A stretch of 64,000 bases of DNA from Paenibacillus contaminans. GTDB lineage: Bacteria > Bacillota > Bacilli > Paenibacillales > NBRC-103111. Position numbers and translations under genes: made by a program. The DNA lies in assembly GCF_003285015.1 (NCBI RefSeq), contig NZ_QMFB01000001.1, positions 744,001-808,000 of the forward strand, given 5' to 3'. Position 1 is the stretch's first letter, and every line of letters begins with the position of its first letter. Under the pieces are notes generated by a model, which saw only the letters and a list, made by a program, of their open reading frames with translations, was not told the origin of the DNA and did no database searches. This document shows, in pieces, positions 1 to 10,000 of the stretch.

Positions 1-2
1 CA

Positions 3-392
3 CTATTATATGATTTACACACAACTGAAAAAATAAATCAGGAGCTATATGCCATATTACCGGAGCAAAATGTGTATAAAAGGCTTCTGGACAACTGGTA
101 TACCGCAGATGAAAAACTGTTGGGAAACTTGCTTTTTGAAATTTGCGACTTTCATATTTATAGTTCGTTGGATCTAAAAAATAAATTTTCTGAAATTTTA
201 TCAATGAACTATATTCCTTATGAAGTTCGGCTCATCGAGAAAATTAGACAAAATCAAGGATTAATACCTTTTCAAATCGAACATCCTTTGCTAGAAACCC
301 AACTCGCTAATATTCCTGAATATAAATACGAATGGGATTTGTCAAAGGATGAAGTATATCAGTATTTAGTGACATGCTCCCACCACTTATAG
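3..392 (+). CDS. 3' end of an unrecognised gene (5' end outside window)
   Basis: The frame is open from the first bases of the window to a TAA at 390-392, so this is the C-terminal part (about 129 residues) of a longer protein. The first possible in-window start, GTG at 72, has no ribosome binding site and lies inside the open frame. The segment is rich in Leu, Glu, Tyr and Ile and looks like a soluble alpha-helical protein. It has no membrane segment, signal peptide or motif that I recognise. It is more AT-rich than the genes from 1.3 kb onward. The stop lies about 40 bases before the start of the phosphotransferase-like gene, which may have been co-transcribed with it. I cannot name a function. 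Confidence 0.6.
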   Translation, partial: LLYDLHTTEKINQELYAILPEQNVYKRLLDNWYTADEKLLGNLLFEICDFHIYSSLDLKNKFSEILSMNYIPYEVRLIEKIRQNQGLIPFQIEHPLLETQLANIPEYKYEWDLSKDEVYQYLVTCSHHL

Positions 393-430
393 AAGCGGGG
401 GCTTCCGATTTGGGAGTGAGGTGCGTTACT

Positions 431-1223
431 GTGGAACCGATCCGTTTGAATGAAATCCCAAATGAACTATTCGATAGCCTAGGTACCGTTAAAAACATAT
501 ATTTCCCCAGTCAAGGTCATACATCCGATGTAGGGATCATTGAAAGTGCAAAAGGCCGCTTTGTTATAAAAAGAACAAAAGGCGAACAGTATTGTTCCTG
601 GCTGTCTCGAGAAGTGCATGCGTTGAACTGCTTAACCGGTACAAGCTTGCCGATTCCCGCCGTTTATCAAGTGGTTGAACAAAAAAATGAAAACCAGGCG
701 TGGGCGCTGATGCAATATTTTGAAGGGGAAACGTTAAGAGAGGCATTATACAAAGAGAAAAATACGGATAGAAGGCACGAAATGATTTTTTTATTTCGGA
801 GCCGTTTTGTCAAATATTCATTTAACGCCTTGCCCGAAACAATTGGTTGGAGAGTCCGTCTGGCTGGATGAAATGTTAGTTCAAGCGGAATATAACTTCA
901 ACCATTACGCAGTCGACGGAACGGCGGATCTACTGCAATTTTTGAAGGCGAATAAACCCAAGCCGATACCAAATACGTTAATACACGGCGACTTTAATAC
1001 TAGCAATGTTTTAGTTTCTGCCGGTAAAATAACGAGTGTGATCGATTGGAGCGGCGCAGGGTTCGGAGATCCGAGATACGATATGTCGTTAGCGATTCGG
1101 CCTAAACCGAACCTATTTGAAATTCAGTCGGAAATCGATATTTTTTTTGAAGGTTATGGCACAAACATATTGGGCGAGCGGGAGTACAAATACTTCAATG
1201 AGGGCTTGTACGAATTTTTCTGA
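431..1223 (+). pseudogene. Aminoglycoside phosphotransferase (APH)-family kinase, frameshifted
   Basis: Two overlapping frames together encode one APH/choline-kinase-fold protein of about 263 residues, which would phosphorylate a small molecule. The first frame has the N-lobe (ATP-binding lysine segment RFVIKRTKG). The second has the catalytic loop HGDFNTSNVLV, the metal-binding segment VIDWSG and the PRYD motif. The break lies in a run of seven T at 786-792. Removing one T gives a continuous reading through IFYFGAVLSNIH, so a single-base homopolymer change accounts for the split. I place the start at GTG 431, 9 bases after GGGAGTGAGG. An ATG at 374 is in frame but overlaps the previous gene and lacks a site. 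Either a recent pseudogene or a sequencing error. Confidence 0.8.
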
Positions 1224-1241
1224 TTCTTAGGATGGGAGTTG

Positions 1242-1270
1242 AGCCGTCGGGGCGATCTGACGGTTTTTCT
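1242..1270 (+). terminator. Rho-independent terminator after the APH-like gene
   Basis: CCGTC (1244-1248) pairs with GACGG (1259-1263) around a 10-base loop and is followed by TTTTTCTATTTTTC. It sits just after the stop at 1223 and ahead of the ECF promoter, so it separates the two units. Confidence 0.6.
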
Positions 1271-1277
1271 ATTTTTC

Positions 1278-1306
1278 TAAAACCGTTTCCTGCTGTACGC
1301 CGTCTA
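1278..1306 (+). promoter_or_regulatory. ECF-type promoter, probable autoregulation of the sigma factor
   Basis: TAAAAC (1278-1283), a 17-base spacer containing a TTT shortly after the -35 element, and CGTCTA (1301-1306) match the TGAAAC / CGTATA layout of Bacillus sigma-W/V/X promoters. The site lies about 70 bases upstream of the ECF sigma gene. Such genes normally transcribe themselves, so autoregulation is inferred. Confidence 0.6.
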
Positions 1307-1373
1307 ATGATGTACCGGTACTGGTTATGTTATAGAAGAGGGGAATCGGCGGGTCGCCGCTTGGGAGGACAGC

Positions 1374-1916
1374 ATGGACAAAAAACAATTGGCGGCTGCA
1401 GCCGTCAAGGGAGATGAGGAAGCGTTTCTCCAAATAATGAACGACGAGCGGCAGAAGATGATGCGCGTGGCTTACGCCTATTTGCGCAATGAAGCGGATG
1501 CTCTGGAGGCAATTCAAGAAACCGTGTGCCGGGCGTGGCTCAAACGAAAAACGCTGCGGCAGCCGCAATATGTAACTACTTGGCTGATTCGGATATTGAT
1601 CCATGTATGTGCGGATGAACTGAAACGCAGAAAACGATCTGCAGCGCTTTCCGAGGATGACGGCAAGAACAGCTTTAATCAGGATGACATTGCATCCGCC
1701 GCCGAACGTATCGATATGGCGAAGGCGATATCCCGATTAGAGAAGCCTTACAAAGACGTTATTTTATTGAAATATTATGAAGATATGACGATTACGGATA
1801 TTGCCGAAGTTTTGCAGCGTCCGGATGGGACCGTACGAACTTGGCTGAACAAAGCATTGGTACAGCTACGCAAGCATTTCAACCGACTTGGGGGAAGGGG
1901 GAGACAGGATGGATAA
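1374..1916 (+). CDS. ECF-family RNA polymerase sigma factor (SigV/SigX-like)
   Basis: This 180-residue protein directs RNA polymerase to stress promoters. Region 2 spans about residues 25-90 and includes ALEAIQETVCRAW and the WLIRILIHVCADELKRR helix. Region 4 spans about 115-170, with KPYKDVILLKYYEDMTITDI followed by the DNA-reading helix RPDGTVRTWLNKAL. Length and domain order are normal for the family. The start is set by GGGAGG at about 1360. The stop overlaps the start of the next gene by 8 bases, so sigma and anti-sigma are translationally coupled. An ECF-like promoter at 1278-1306 suggests self-activation. Confidence 0.93.
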   Translation: MDKKQLAAAAVKGDEEAFLQIMNDERQKMMRVAYAYLRNEADALEAIQETVCRAWLKRKTLRQPQYVTTWLIRILIHVCADELKRRKRSAALSEDDGKNSFNQDDIASAAERIDMAKAISRLEKPYKDVILLKYYEDMTITDIAEVLQRPDGTVRTWLNKALVQLRKHFNRLGGRGRQDG

Positions 1917-3276
1917 TAATCGAGATGAGCAATGGGAGGACTTGCTGAAAAGCGATCGCGAAATCGTGAGGCAGCGTGCGCTTGAAGTCGATGAGGATAA
2001 GCTGGCTGAAGCGATTCGAAAGGGCTTGGATAGCGGGAAGAAGCGAATACAGCCGCGAAGACGGTGGAGGCGGATGACTGGCACGGGGACGGCATTGTTG
2101 TTTTTGATGCTGATTTTTACGGTTACGGTAAAAGTCTCGCCCGTTTTCGCCGAAACGATGCGGCAAATACCCGGGTTGAGCGTTTTTGTAAATATGCTGA
2201 AAAGCGACCCGGCGGTAACGATGGCGATTGATAAATCGCTTATCCAGCCTGTCGGCAAGACGGTGGAAAAAGACGGGGTCCAACTGACGGTGGAAGGAAT
2301 TGTCGCGGACGAGCAGCGGCTTATCGTATTGTATTCGTCGAATATAACGGGGAGCTGGGGAAGCACTCGCCTTTTGTTTAGTTTCTTTGACGATAAGAAT
2401 GAAAAGCTTGAAGGAACTGTCGCTTTTGACCATGCATCCGTCGGCAAAACGGCGATCGAGTCAAGGGGCGGGCATGATTTTGTCGACTTGCAGTTGTACA
2501 ACCAGGCGCGGCTGCCTGAGCGGGTGCGCATGGAAGCGATTGTCAATGAAACGAAGCTTGAAGTGGATATTCCGATCGATCATGCCCGTTTTGAAGGGAT
2601 GAAGCAGGAAATTGCGATTAACGAAACCATCGAGATAGACGGGGATCGGATTACATTTGAGAGTGCGCAGATCACTCCTTTACGTTTGCAGCTGAAGGTG
2701 CGTTCGGATGACGGCGGCACCAACCGGCTGAAAGGGTTTATCGGCATGCGGATTGAAGATGAGAAAGGGAGAGCGTGGCAGGAAAAAAGCAGCTTTGGAT
2801 TGTCTGAAAATGAAAAGGTATATGATTTTCATAGCAATTATTTCTACAAGCCGCGGAAGCTTACGATAAAGGCTGACGGCATATATCGTTTTGCCAAGGC
2901 ATCCAAGATTGTTGTCAATACGGAAACGATGACGATCGTCGAAGCGCCGGATGAACGGCTTTCCTTGAAAAGCGTCGATACCGAGGAGCGTTATCGGCTT
3001 CTTTCCTTCCAAATTCGCGGTCTTGACGACGTGGAGCAAAAATTCGTTTCCTATTCGCTGGTGGGAGTGACGTTTGCAGACGGCGCAGGCAAATCCCATA
3101 AGCTCGCCGAGGTTCGCAACTTTACAAGCGGGAGTATGGATACGCGTTACCCGAATGAGCGCAATCTTTTTGTGCCGGTACCCAATGAGGAATACCCGCA
3201 GCCGTTAACCTTTACGGTCGAGGATTACCCGGGTTATGCCAAACAGCCGATCGAGCTGGAGCTTCAATTGAAATAA
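1909..3276 (+). CDS. DUF4179-type membrane anti-sigma factor
   Basis: This 455-residue protein is the likely inhibitor of the sigma factor just upstream. Residues 1-55 are charged and cytoplasmic and would hold the sigma. One hydrophobic segment at about 58-75 (GTALLFLMLIFTVTVKVS) anchors it in the membrane, and the remaining roughly 375 residues are outside. The stretch after the membrane segment (FAETMRQIPGLSVFV) is typical of DUF4179 proteins such as the RsiV/RsiX group. The beta-rich tail resembles the DUF5643 region often found behind it. The start ATG 1909 follows GGGGGAGACAGG. An upstream in-frame ATG at 1888 lies within the sigma gene and is less likely. Confidence 0.88.
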   Translation: MDNNRDEQWEDLLKSDREIVRQRALEVDEDKLAEAIRKGLDSGKKRIQPRRRWRRMTGTGTALLFLMLIFTVTVKVSPVFAETMRQIPGLSVFVNMLKSDPAVTMAIDKSLIQPVGKTVEKDGVQLTVEGIVADEQRLIVLYSSNITGSWGSTRLLFSFFDDKNEKLEGTVAFDHASVGKTAIESRGGHDFVDLQLYNQARLPERVRMEAIVNETKLEVDIPIDHARFEGMKQEIAINETIEIDGDRITFESAQITPLRLQLKVRSDDGGTNRLKGFIGMRIEDEKGRAWQEKSSFGLSENEKVYDFHSNYFYKPRKLTIKADGIYRFAKASKIVVNTETMTIVEAPDERLSLKSVDTEERYRLLSFQIRGLDDVEQKFVSYSLVGVTFADGAGKSHKLAEVRNFTSGSMDTRYPNERNLFVPVPNEEYPQPLTFTVEDYPGYAKQPIELELQLK

Positions 3277-3356
3277 ATGTTTAAGGGGGTACTAGACGAA
3301 TATAGTACTATGCAACTGGCATAAAACATCTACAATAAATGTTAGGGTGATTGTGG

Positions 3357-3605
3357 ATGGATTGGAATGACCGCTTGTCGATTTTGAAGGAGCTTGAAAT
3401 CAAATGCTACAGCGTTTGTTTTTATCTGCTGCAATGCGAAAAACAGGCTTGTCGCGCAGCTCAACATGTTTTGCTTCGACTGGCGCAATCCGATTCGTTT
3501 TTTCACGCGGACCCGCAGACGAGGCAGCGAATTTTGCGTTCCGAGTCGATGAAATGCTCCTTAACGATAAAAGAAAAGCAATGTCATACAGCAAGTTTGC
3601 AATAA
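3357..3605 (+). CDS. Small conserved-looking protein with six cysteines, function unknown
   Basis: It encodes 82 residues starting at ATG 3357, 7 bases after AGGGTGA. The TTG at 3351 is in frame but lies inside that spacing. The N-terminal half is a predicted amphipathic helix with Cys spaced as KCYSVCFYLLQCEKQAC, and two more Cys follow near the end (MKCS, KQC). There is no signal peptide. It lies 80 bases after the anti-sigma gene in the same direction and is followed by a terminator, so it may be the last gene of the ECF unit. I do not recognise the family. A metal- or redox-linked role is only a guess from the Cys spacing. Confidence 0.6.
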   Translation: MDWNDRLSILKELEIKCYSVCFYLLQCEKQACRAAQHVLLRLAQSDSFFHADPQTRQRILRSESMKCSLTIKEKQCHTASLQ

Positions 3606-3622
3606 TATGAACGATAAAAATT

Positions 3623-3645
3623 CCGCGTATATCGCGGTTTTTTTT
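3623..3645 (+). terminator. Rho-independent terminator
   Basis: CCGCG (3623-3627), loop TATAT, CGCGG (3633-3637), then eight T. It follows the 82-residue gene by 18 bases. Confidence 0.75.
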
Positions 3646-4029
3646 GTTTTATTGGAACGTATTCGCGAAATAGAACTGACCATATAGTCAAAAAAATAGG
3701 ATATGGAACGTATAACTCCTTTTCTTTGGTCTTGGTATATTTGATATCGAAATTTCATGTTTTTACTGAATGGAAACGTACAAAGCAAGGGGGGGAGGCT
3801 CATTGGAGGTGGATTCAGGATATATGATCGGATGAAGGAACATGCAGTTGCTCTTGTTTCAGGCAAACACGACCTTTGCAGCAGGAATTCGTAAGCGTTT
3901 CCAAGGGCGTGTCAAGCTGGAGAACGGACATGCTTGCTGTCATTTGTCATTCGGCAATCCGGACTCTATAAACCACGAGATACGGCTGAAGTTTCCGCAG
4001 TGGTCGACAAAATAGTTGGAGGTTCCAAG
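3646..4029 (+). other. Long leader region before the S-layer-type protein gene
   Basis: About 380 bases without a convincing gene. The frame of the giant protein is open from 3934, but that stretch reads like non-coding leader and lacks a ribosome binding site at its TTG. I saw no riboswitch consensus that I could defend. The strong GGAGG at 4017-4021 belongs to ATG 4030. A long 5' untranslated region is common for S-layer genes. Confidence 0.4.
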
Positions 4030-7000
4030 ATGAAAAAAACAATCAATAGGTTACTGACAGTTTTTTTGATTGGCGTCATGTTTGTATGTTCATTCGTACC
4101 GCCGCAAGGGTTTGTATCGGCAGAAAGCTTTGGAGGGGGTGCGACATATTATGTTTCCAATGATGGAGAAGACGCCAATTCGGGGAGCCTTGAAGCACCG
4201 TACAAAACGTTGGCAAAAGGCGTTTCGCGATTGCAGCCCGGCGATACGCTGGTCATCAAAGCCGGCGACTATTCGGAAGCGCTCGTTCTTAACGGTTTGA
4301 CGGGAACCGCTCAAGCTCCGATAACGATTCGCGGCGAAGCGGGGGTCAACATTACGGCTAGTGCCTATGTAAATGCTCCGTTCTGGAAAAACTTTACGCT
4401 GAGCATTACGAACAGCCAGTATGTAAACATAAGCGATATTCGGTTTGCATTTGGCGGCACGCCCCAATCCGGCGACAGCTACACGGCAGGGATAAGCGGA
4501 GTCAAACAGGTCAAGCTGCTGAACAACCGTTTCGCGGCAAACAGCCCGGCTTATGCCGTTTTTTACCTGGATACCAACAATGAGAACTTGACGATCGACG
4601 GCAACTACATCGAGGGTTCCGACAATGCCTTCTACGGCTACGGAATCAAAAATACGACCGTCACGAACAATATTTTTACGGAGTGGTGGACATTCCACTT
4701 TGAACCCGGTACCTCGAGCAACAATGTGATCAGCAATAACGTGTTTGCCGGCGCAGGCGAGCATTTTTACGGCGGAACCTATGGAAATAGTATCATCACG
4801 AACAATATTTTCTTGGGTAATCCTGCCATCGCTTCGGGTACGGGAAATACGATCGGATATAATAGCGTGACTGGCGAAAGCTACAAAACTTCAAGTACGG
4901 ACGTTGTGGCCGCAGCCGCAGATACGTTCGTATCGGAATCGGATTACCATTTGAAGGAAGGCAGTCCGAGCATTGATACAGGCACCGACATCGGTATGCC
5001 GCAATCGGATCGCGACGGAAATGTTCGCTATGGCGTTGCCGATATTGGCGCATATACTTACGGCAAAATATTTTATCTCGATGCGAATGCGCCGGCCGGA
5101 GGGAATGGGCAGAGCGAGGCCGCTGCTTTTAACAACCTTGCAGATGCCAACGCTGCGATAACACCTGGCGTCACCTTGCTTGTAAAACCGGGCAGTTATA
5201 CGGGAAACATAACGATTACCGGGAACGGCGCGCCGGATACGGCGAAAATCACGATCAAAAAGCTGGGCGAGGGCACAGTCAGCATGAACGGCGGCTCTAG
5301 TCCTGCCGTATCGCTGAACAACATCGCCAATGTGAAAGTGGAAGGATTGTCGCTGGCCGGTACCGGGAATTCCGCGCTTCTGGCCAATGGGGTCATCAAC
5401 GGCGAGATTTCGGACTCGACGTTTACGACAGCCGTTCACGGCATAGAAATTACCGGCAATACAAGAAATTCGAAGTTTTACAACAATACGTTCAAGCAGG
5501 CCAACCAAAAAGGCATTTTGCTGAAGGATTCCACGGCGAATCAAATATTCAACAATATTTTCGAGAATTACAAAAATATACTCAACGAAGGCGGCAGCTT
5601 TACGAATACGCTTATCATGAACAACGTTTTCGTTTCCCGATATGGCGACGGTGCCAATATCATCCTGAAGGGAACCGATACGGGTAATACGATCGCAAAC
5701 AATATTTTCCGGGCGGAAGGGCCTGCTGCGATACAAGCGCCGGAATCGTTCTATGCTGCCGAAGCCGGCAATACGGTAGATTTCAACCTGTATGACAGCA
5801 CAGGCACCGGTTTGACAAGCGGAAAGCCGGCGAACGAAACGAACAGCGTATATGGCAATCCGATGTTTGTAAGCGATTCCGATTATCATCTGCAAATGGG
5901 AAGCGCTGCAATTAATAGGGGGACGAATACGAATGCGCCTGTACAAGACCGTGACGGCGGGGTTCGTTTCGGCGTGACGGATATAGGTGCCTATGAGTAT
6001 GCGGGCGATTCCTCTGCTTATTTTGTCGTCGGTCAGACGCCGCAAGGTAACGGCATCCCGGTGAATGCCGCGATCCGTATCGTATTGTCCGAAAAAACGA
6101 ACGACCAGAACGGCAATATTGCGGGTAATATTGCGGTGACGACTGTCGTGGACGGCCAAACGGTAACCGTACCTGGCAGCTTTAACACGGAAGATGATGG
6201 AACGGGCACCGCAATTACGTTTGTGCCGGCGGCCGCACTTCATTACGATTCGACCTATACCGTAACAATTAAGAAGGATTTAATGAGTACGAACGGCAAT
6301 TATCTTCCGGCCGACGTTTCATGGAGCTTCGGTACGGAAGCGTTCATTATGAACGAATATTACATTTCACCGGACGGAAGCGATTCGAACCTCGGAACGA
6401 TCGACAGCCCTAAGCGGACGGTATCCGCAAGCCTAATAGCAAAGTTGAAGGCAGGCGATACGGTATTTTTCAGAGAAGGCGTCTACAATGGCATTATCGT
6501 TCTGCAATCGTATTCCGGTACGGCGGACAAACCGATTACGTTCAAAAGCTATCAAAATGAAAAAGTCGTCTTAACGTCGGACAACCCGGACTACATTATA
6601 TATCTCGGTCATAGCGAGCATATCCGGATCGAAGGCTTGACGTTCGCGCCGAATGCAGCGCAGAACGGCTCGCGAGGGGCGGCATTGCGTATCGACAACC
6701 ATACGGCAGGCAGAAAAGCCAGCTCGAACATCACCGTTACCGGCAACCGCTTCGAGAACAGCGGCACGGCCATTGCAACAAGAGACTTGGTCAATGCGGG
6801 CTTCGGCGATTTCGAGTTTTCCAACAATGTAGTCGTATCCAACGACAGCTGGGGCTTTTACTTTCAGGAAGTCAGAGCAAAGGCCGGCAGCTACGGGAAG
6901 ATTTTCAACAATGTGATTTACGGCGCGTCGCGCAGCATCAATTTGTGGGGCAAAAGCTCCAATCTGCTGTTCTACAATAATACGTTCGCCGATACGTACG

Positions 7001-10000
7001 ATGCCGCAGGCGGAAGCGGCAGGTACGATCTTTATCCGGTACAAGGGACGTACGATGCCGTAGCGAATCCGATCAACATTTCGACGAATTTGGTGTTTAA
7101 GAACAATATTTTTACCAAACCGATCCGAACGCAGCTGGAAGGCGGAAAATCGATAATCGACGCTTCGCAGAATGTCGTATTCGATAACAATGTGTACTCG
7201 ATTGCCGGTACGCAGCGCGTGACATACAATGGCGGAGGAGAAGGTCCCGTACTTACGCTGGCCGGACTGCAAAGCGGAACGGCCTGGACAAACCAGGGCA
7301 GACCGCTGGAAGTAAGCGGGAAGTTCGGCACTGTAGCCTTTGTCAATGCGGCGAACGATGCCAGAATTATTTTTGCCGAGAACCCAGCGATCGGCGCAGC
7401 CGATTCGAGCATTGTGCCCGGCGTCGAAGCTCCGGCTACCGACATAAACGGCAATACCCGCACGCAAAATGAAGCCGGCGCTTATGCATTCGATCAAACC
7501 TTTGCTTTTGTAGGGGAAAATACCGGAGCCGCTGACGGCTCTCCGCTGCATCCGTACCCTTCCATTAGCGCCGCAGTGAATGCCGGAGCCAAAAGCATCC
7601 AGGTCATGGCCGGCAGCTATGTCGGCGAAGAAAACATCGACATGGCGGCATCGGCCGGGGGCGGCGATGTTCAGATCATGCCGTACGAAGGCGAAGTAAT
7701 CGTAAATGGTCCGGTACATGTTATCGGCACAACCGATAAAGCGGTCTCTTTGCAAAATCTTACGTTTGGCGGCGACGTTACGGTGACAGGGCCAAAGGTT
7801 ACCCTAAACGGCAACCGGATCCAAGGAGCTGTCGATTTGAACCAAGCGGAAGGAGCGGCGATAACGAACAATATTTTTGCTCCTAAAGCAGCGGATGCGA
7901 TCTCGATAAACGGAAGTTCGAACAGCTTGATAACGAACAATGTCATGACTCAGAGGCAGTCGGCCATTCGATTAACGGCTGCATCTACGGGCAATAAGCT
8001 TTACAACAATACGCTGTATGGAAATGAGAAAGACGTAGATCGAAGCGGCGACTCTACAGGGAATATGTTCAAAAACAATATTTTCTCGACAAAAATCGAC
8101 AGCTTCGCCGACAACGAGTTTGACTACAACCTGTACAACGAAGATACGATCGCTTCGGCCGATCTGAACGCCGTTCCGGAGGCGCATGCCGTGAAAGCGC
8201 CCGCCGAATTCATCAATGTCAAAGCGAAGGACTACAGAATTTACAAGCTTAGCCCTGCCGTAGGCGCCGGCATTACGGATGCGAATACGCCTGCCAAAGA
8301 CATCAACGGAATCGCCAGAAAAAATCCTTCGGACATCGGAGCGTACGCAGCGGCTGCGATTCAGGTGAATTATTATGTCGACGCCGCGCAAGGCGACGAT
8401 GCCGGATCGGGTACGGCGGAAGCGCCGTTCAAGACGATAAGCGCTGCTTTGGACGTTTTGCGAAATGGCGAAACGGTCATTGTCAAAGCGGGCGCTTATG
8501 ATGAAAACATAACGCTGACAGACAGGGCGGGACAGACCGCAAACGATTATGTGATCAAAGCGGACGGAGCCGTTATTTTGAACGGCAGCATTACGCTTAA
8601 CAACGCAACCGGCGTTACGATCGACGGTTTCAACGTTTATGCAGGCAACGGAAACACGGCCGTATCGACGAACGGTTCTCCAAAAGCCGCATTGCGCAAT
8701 CTATCGATAACGAATGCGAAATACGGGATCCGCGCAATAAACAGTCCGGAGCTGTCCGTGAACAAGACGACTATTCATCATGTAGAGAAGGGGATTGTAT
8801 TGGATGGCGCCGGTAAAGCAGAGGTCACGCAATCGACGGTCGATCATGCAAGCGCCAATGCCATCGAAGCTAAAAACGGGGTCGTTCTGACTATGAACAC
8901 AAGCCTGATTACAAATTCGGCGGCAGGCGTACTCGGGACGGGCGAGTCCAGCTTTTTTATGTTTAACAACACGTTCTACAACAACAGCGGATACAGCATC
9001 GACGTCACGCAAGCCGAAGGAAATGCGACGAATTTGGATGTTGTGAACAATATTTTCTCCAGAAGCGAAAGAGGTCAAGGCGCATTTACTCGTATCAACA
9101 AAAATGGGGGGGTTGTCTCCGAGTACAATTTATACGATGCGGCTGCCGATGAGAAAATCGTCCATCTGAATGGAACCGATCAAACCTATGCGGAAACGGC
9201 GGCAAACGGCATGGAAACGAAGGGACGCATCGGGGATCCGTTATTCAAAGATGCGGCAAACGGCAATTATCAGCTGGAAAAGGGAAGCGCGGCTTCGAGA
9301 AACGGCGTAAAATCCGTTCACGATACGTTCGCCGACGGTTCAAAAAAGGATATTTTTGCTCCTTCAGCCGATTTTGCAGGAACGCCATACAGCGCTTTAG
9401 GTCAGGACATAGGCGCGTATTATTCGCCTTACAGCATGAAAACGATCCATCTTGCAGGCGACAATGCTGGAAGGCTGGACGGCGACGGTACGGCGGAGCG
9501 TCCGTTCAGAACCTTCGCGCAAGCCGTTAACGCAGCGGATTCCGGAGATACGATCATCGTCCACAAGGGGATTTACACAGGGCGGTATGATATCAATGAC
9601 AAGCATGGAGCGGCGGATGCGCCGATCGTCATCAAGGCCAGTACGGATCCGAACGATCCGCTGGATTTGGCGAATGGTTCGCTTCCCGGACCTATTTTTA
9701 CAAGCAAGGTGAATTATGAAGACCGTCATGAAGAAGCGAAAGACGAGCTTATGACGAAAATTACGAACAGCTCGAATATTACGATCGAAGGACTCTATAT
9801 TACAGGGTTCAGAGGTGCCGGTATTTGGACGCTGGACAGCGACAGCCTTGTCCTGAAAAATTTGAAAATTTGGAGTATCGATACTCCGCAAGAGATTACT
9901 TCCGGCGTACAGGGTCTGCTCATTAATGGCACTACAAACTCCCTGTTCAAAGACATCGACATATGGGATATCGGTCAAGTCAGAAAAAGCCAGGCGGATC

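Noticed and set aside
3800-4010. Possible cyclic-di-GMP or other riboswitch in the long leader
   Set aside because: A few short words (CAGGCAAAC) recall GEMM elements, but the required paired stems and the rest of the consensus are missing.
3934-4029. Extended N-terminus of the giant protein from TTG 3934
   Set aside because: No ribosome binding site, and it would place 32 residues ahead of a perfect signal peptide.
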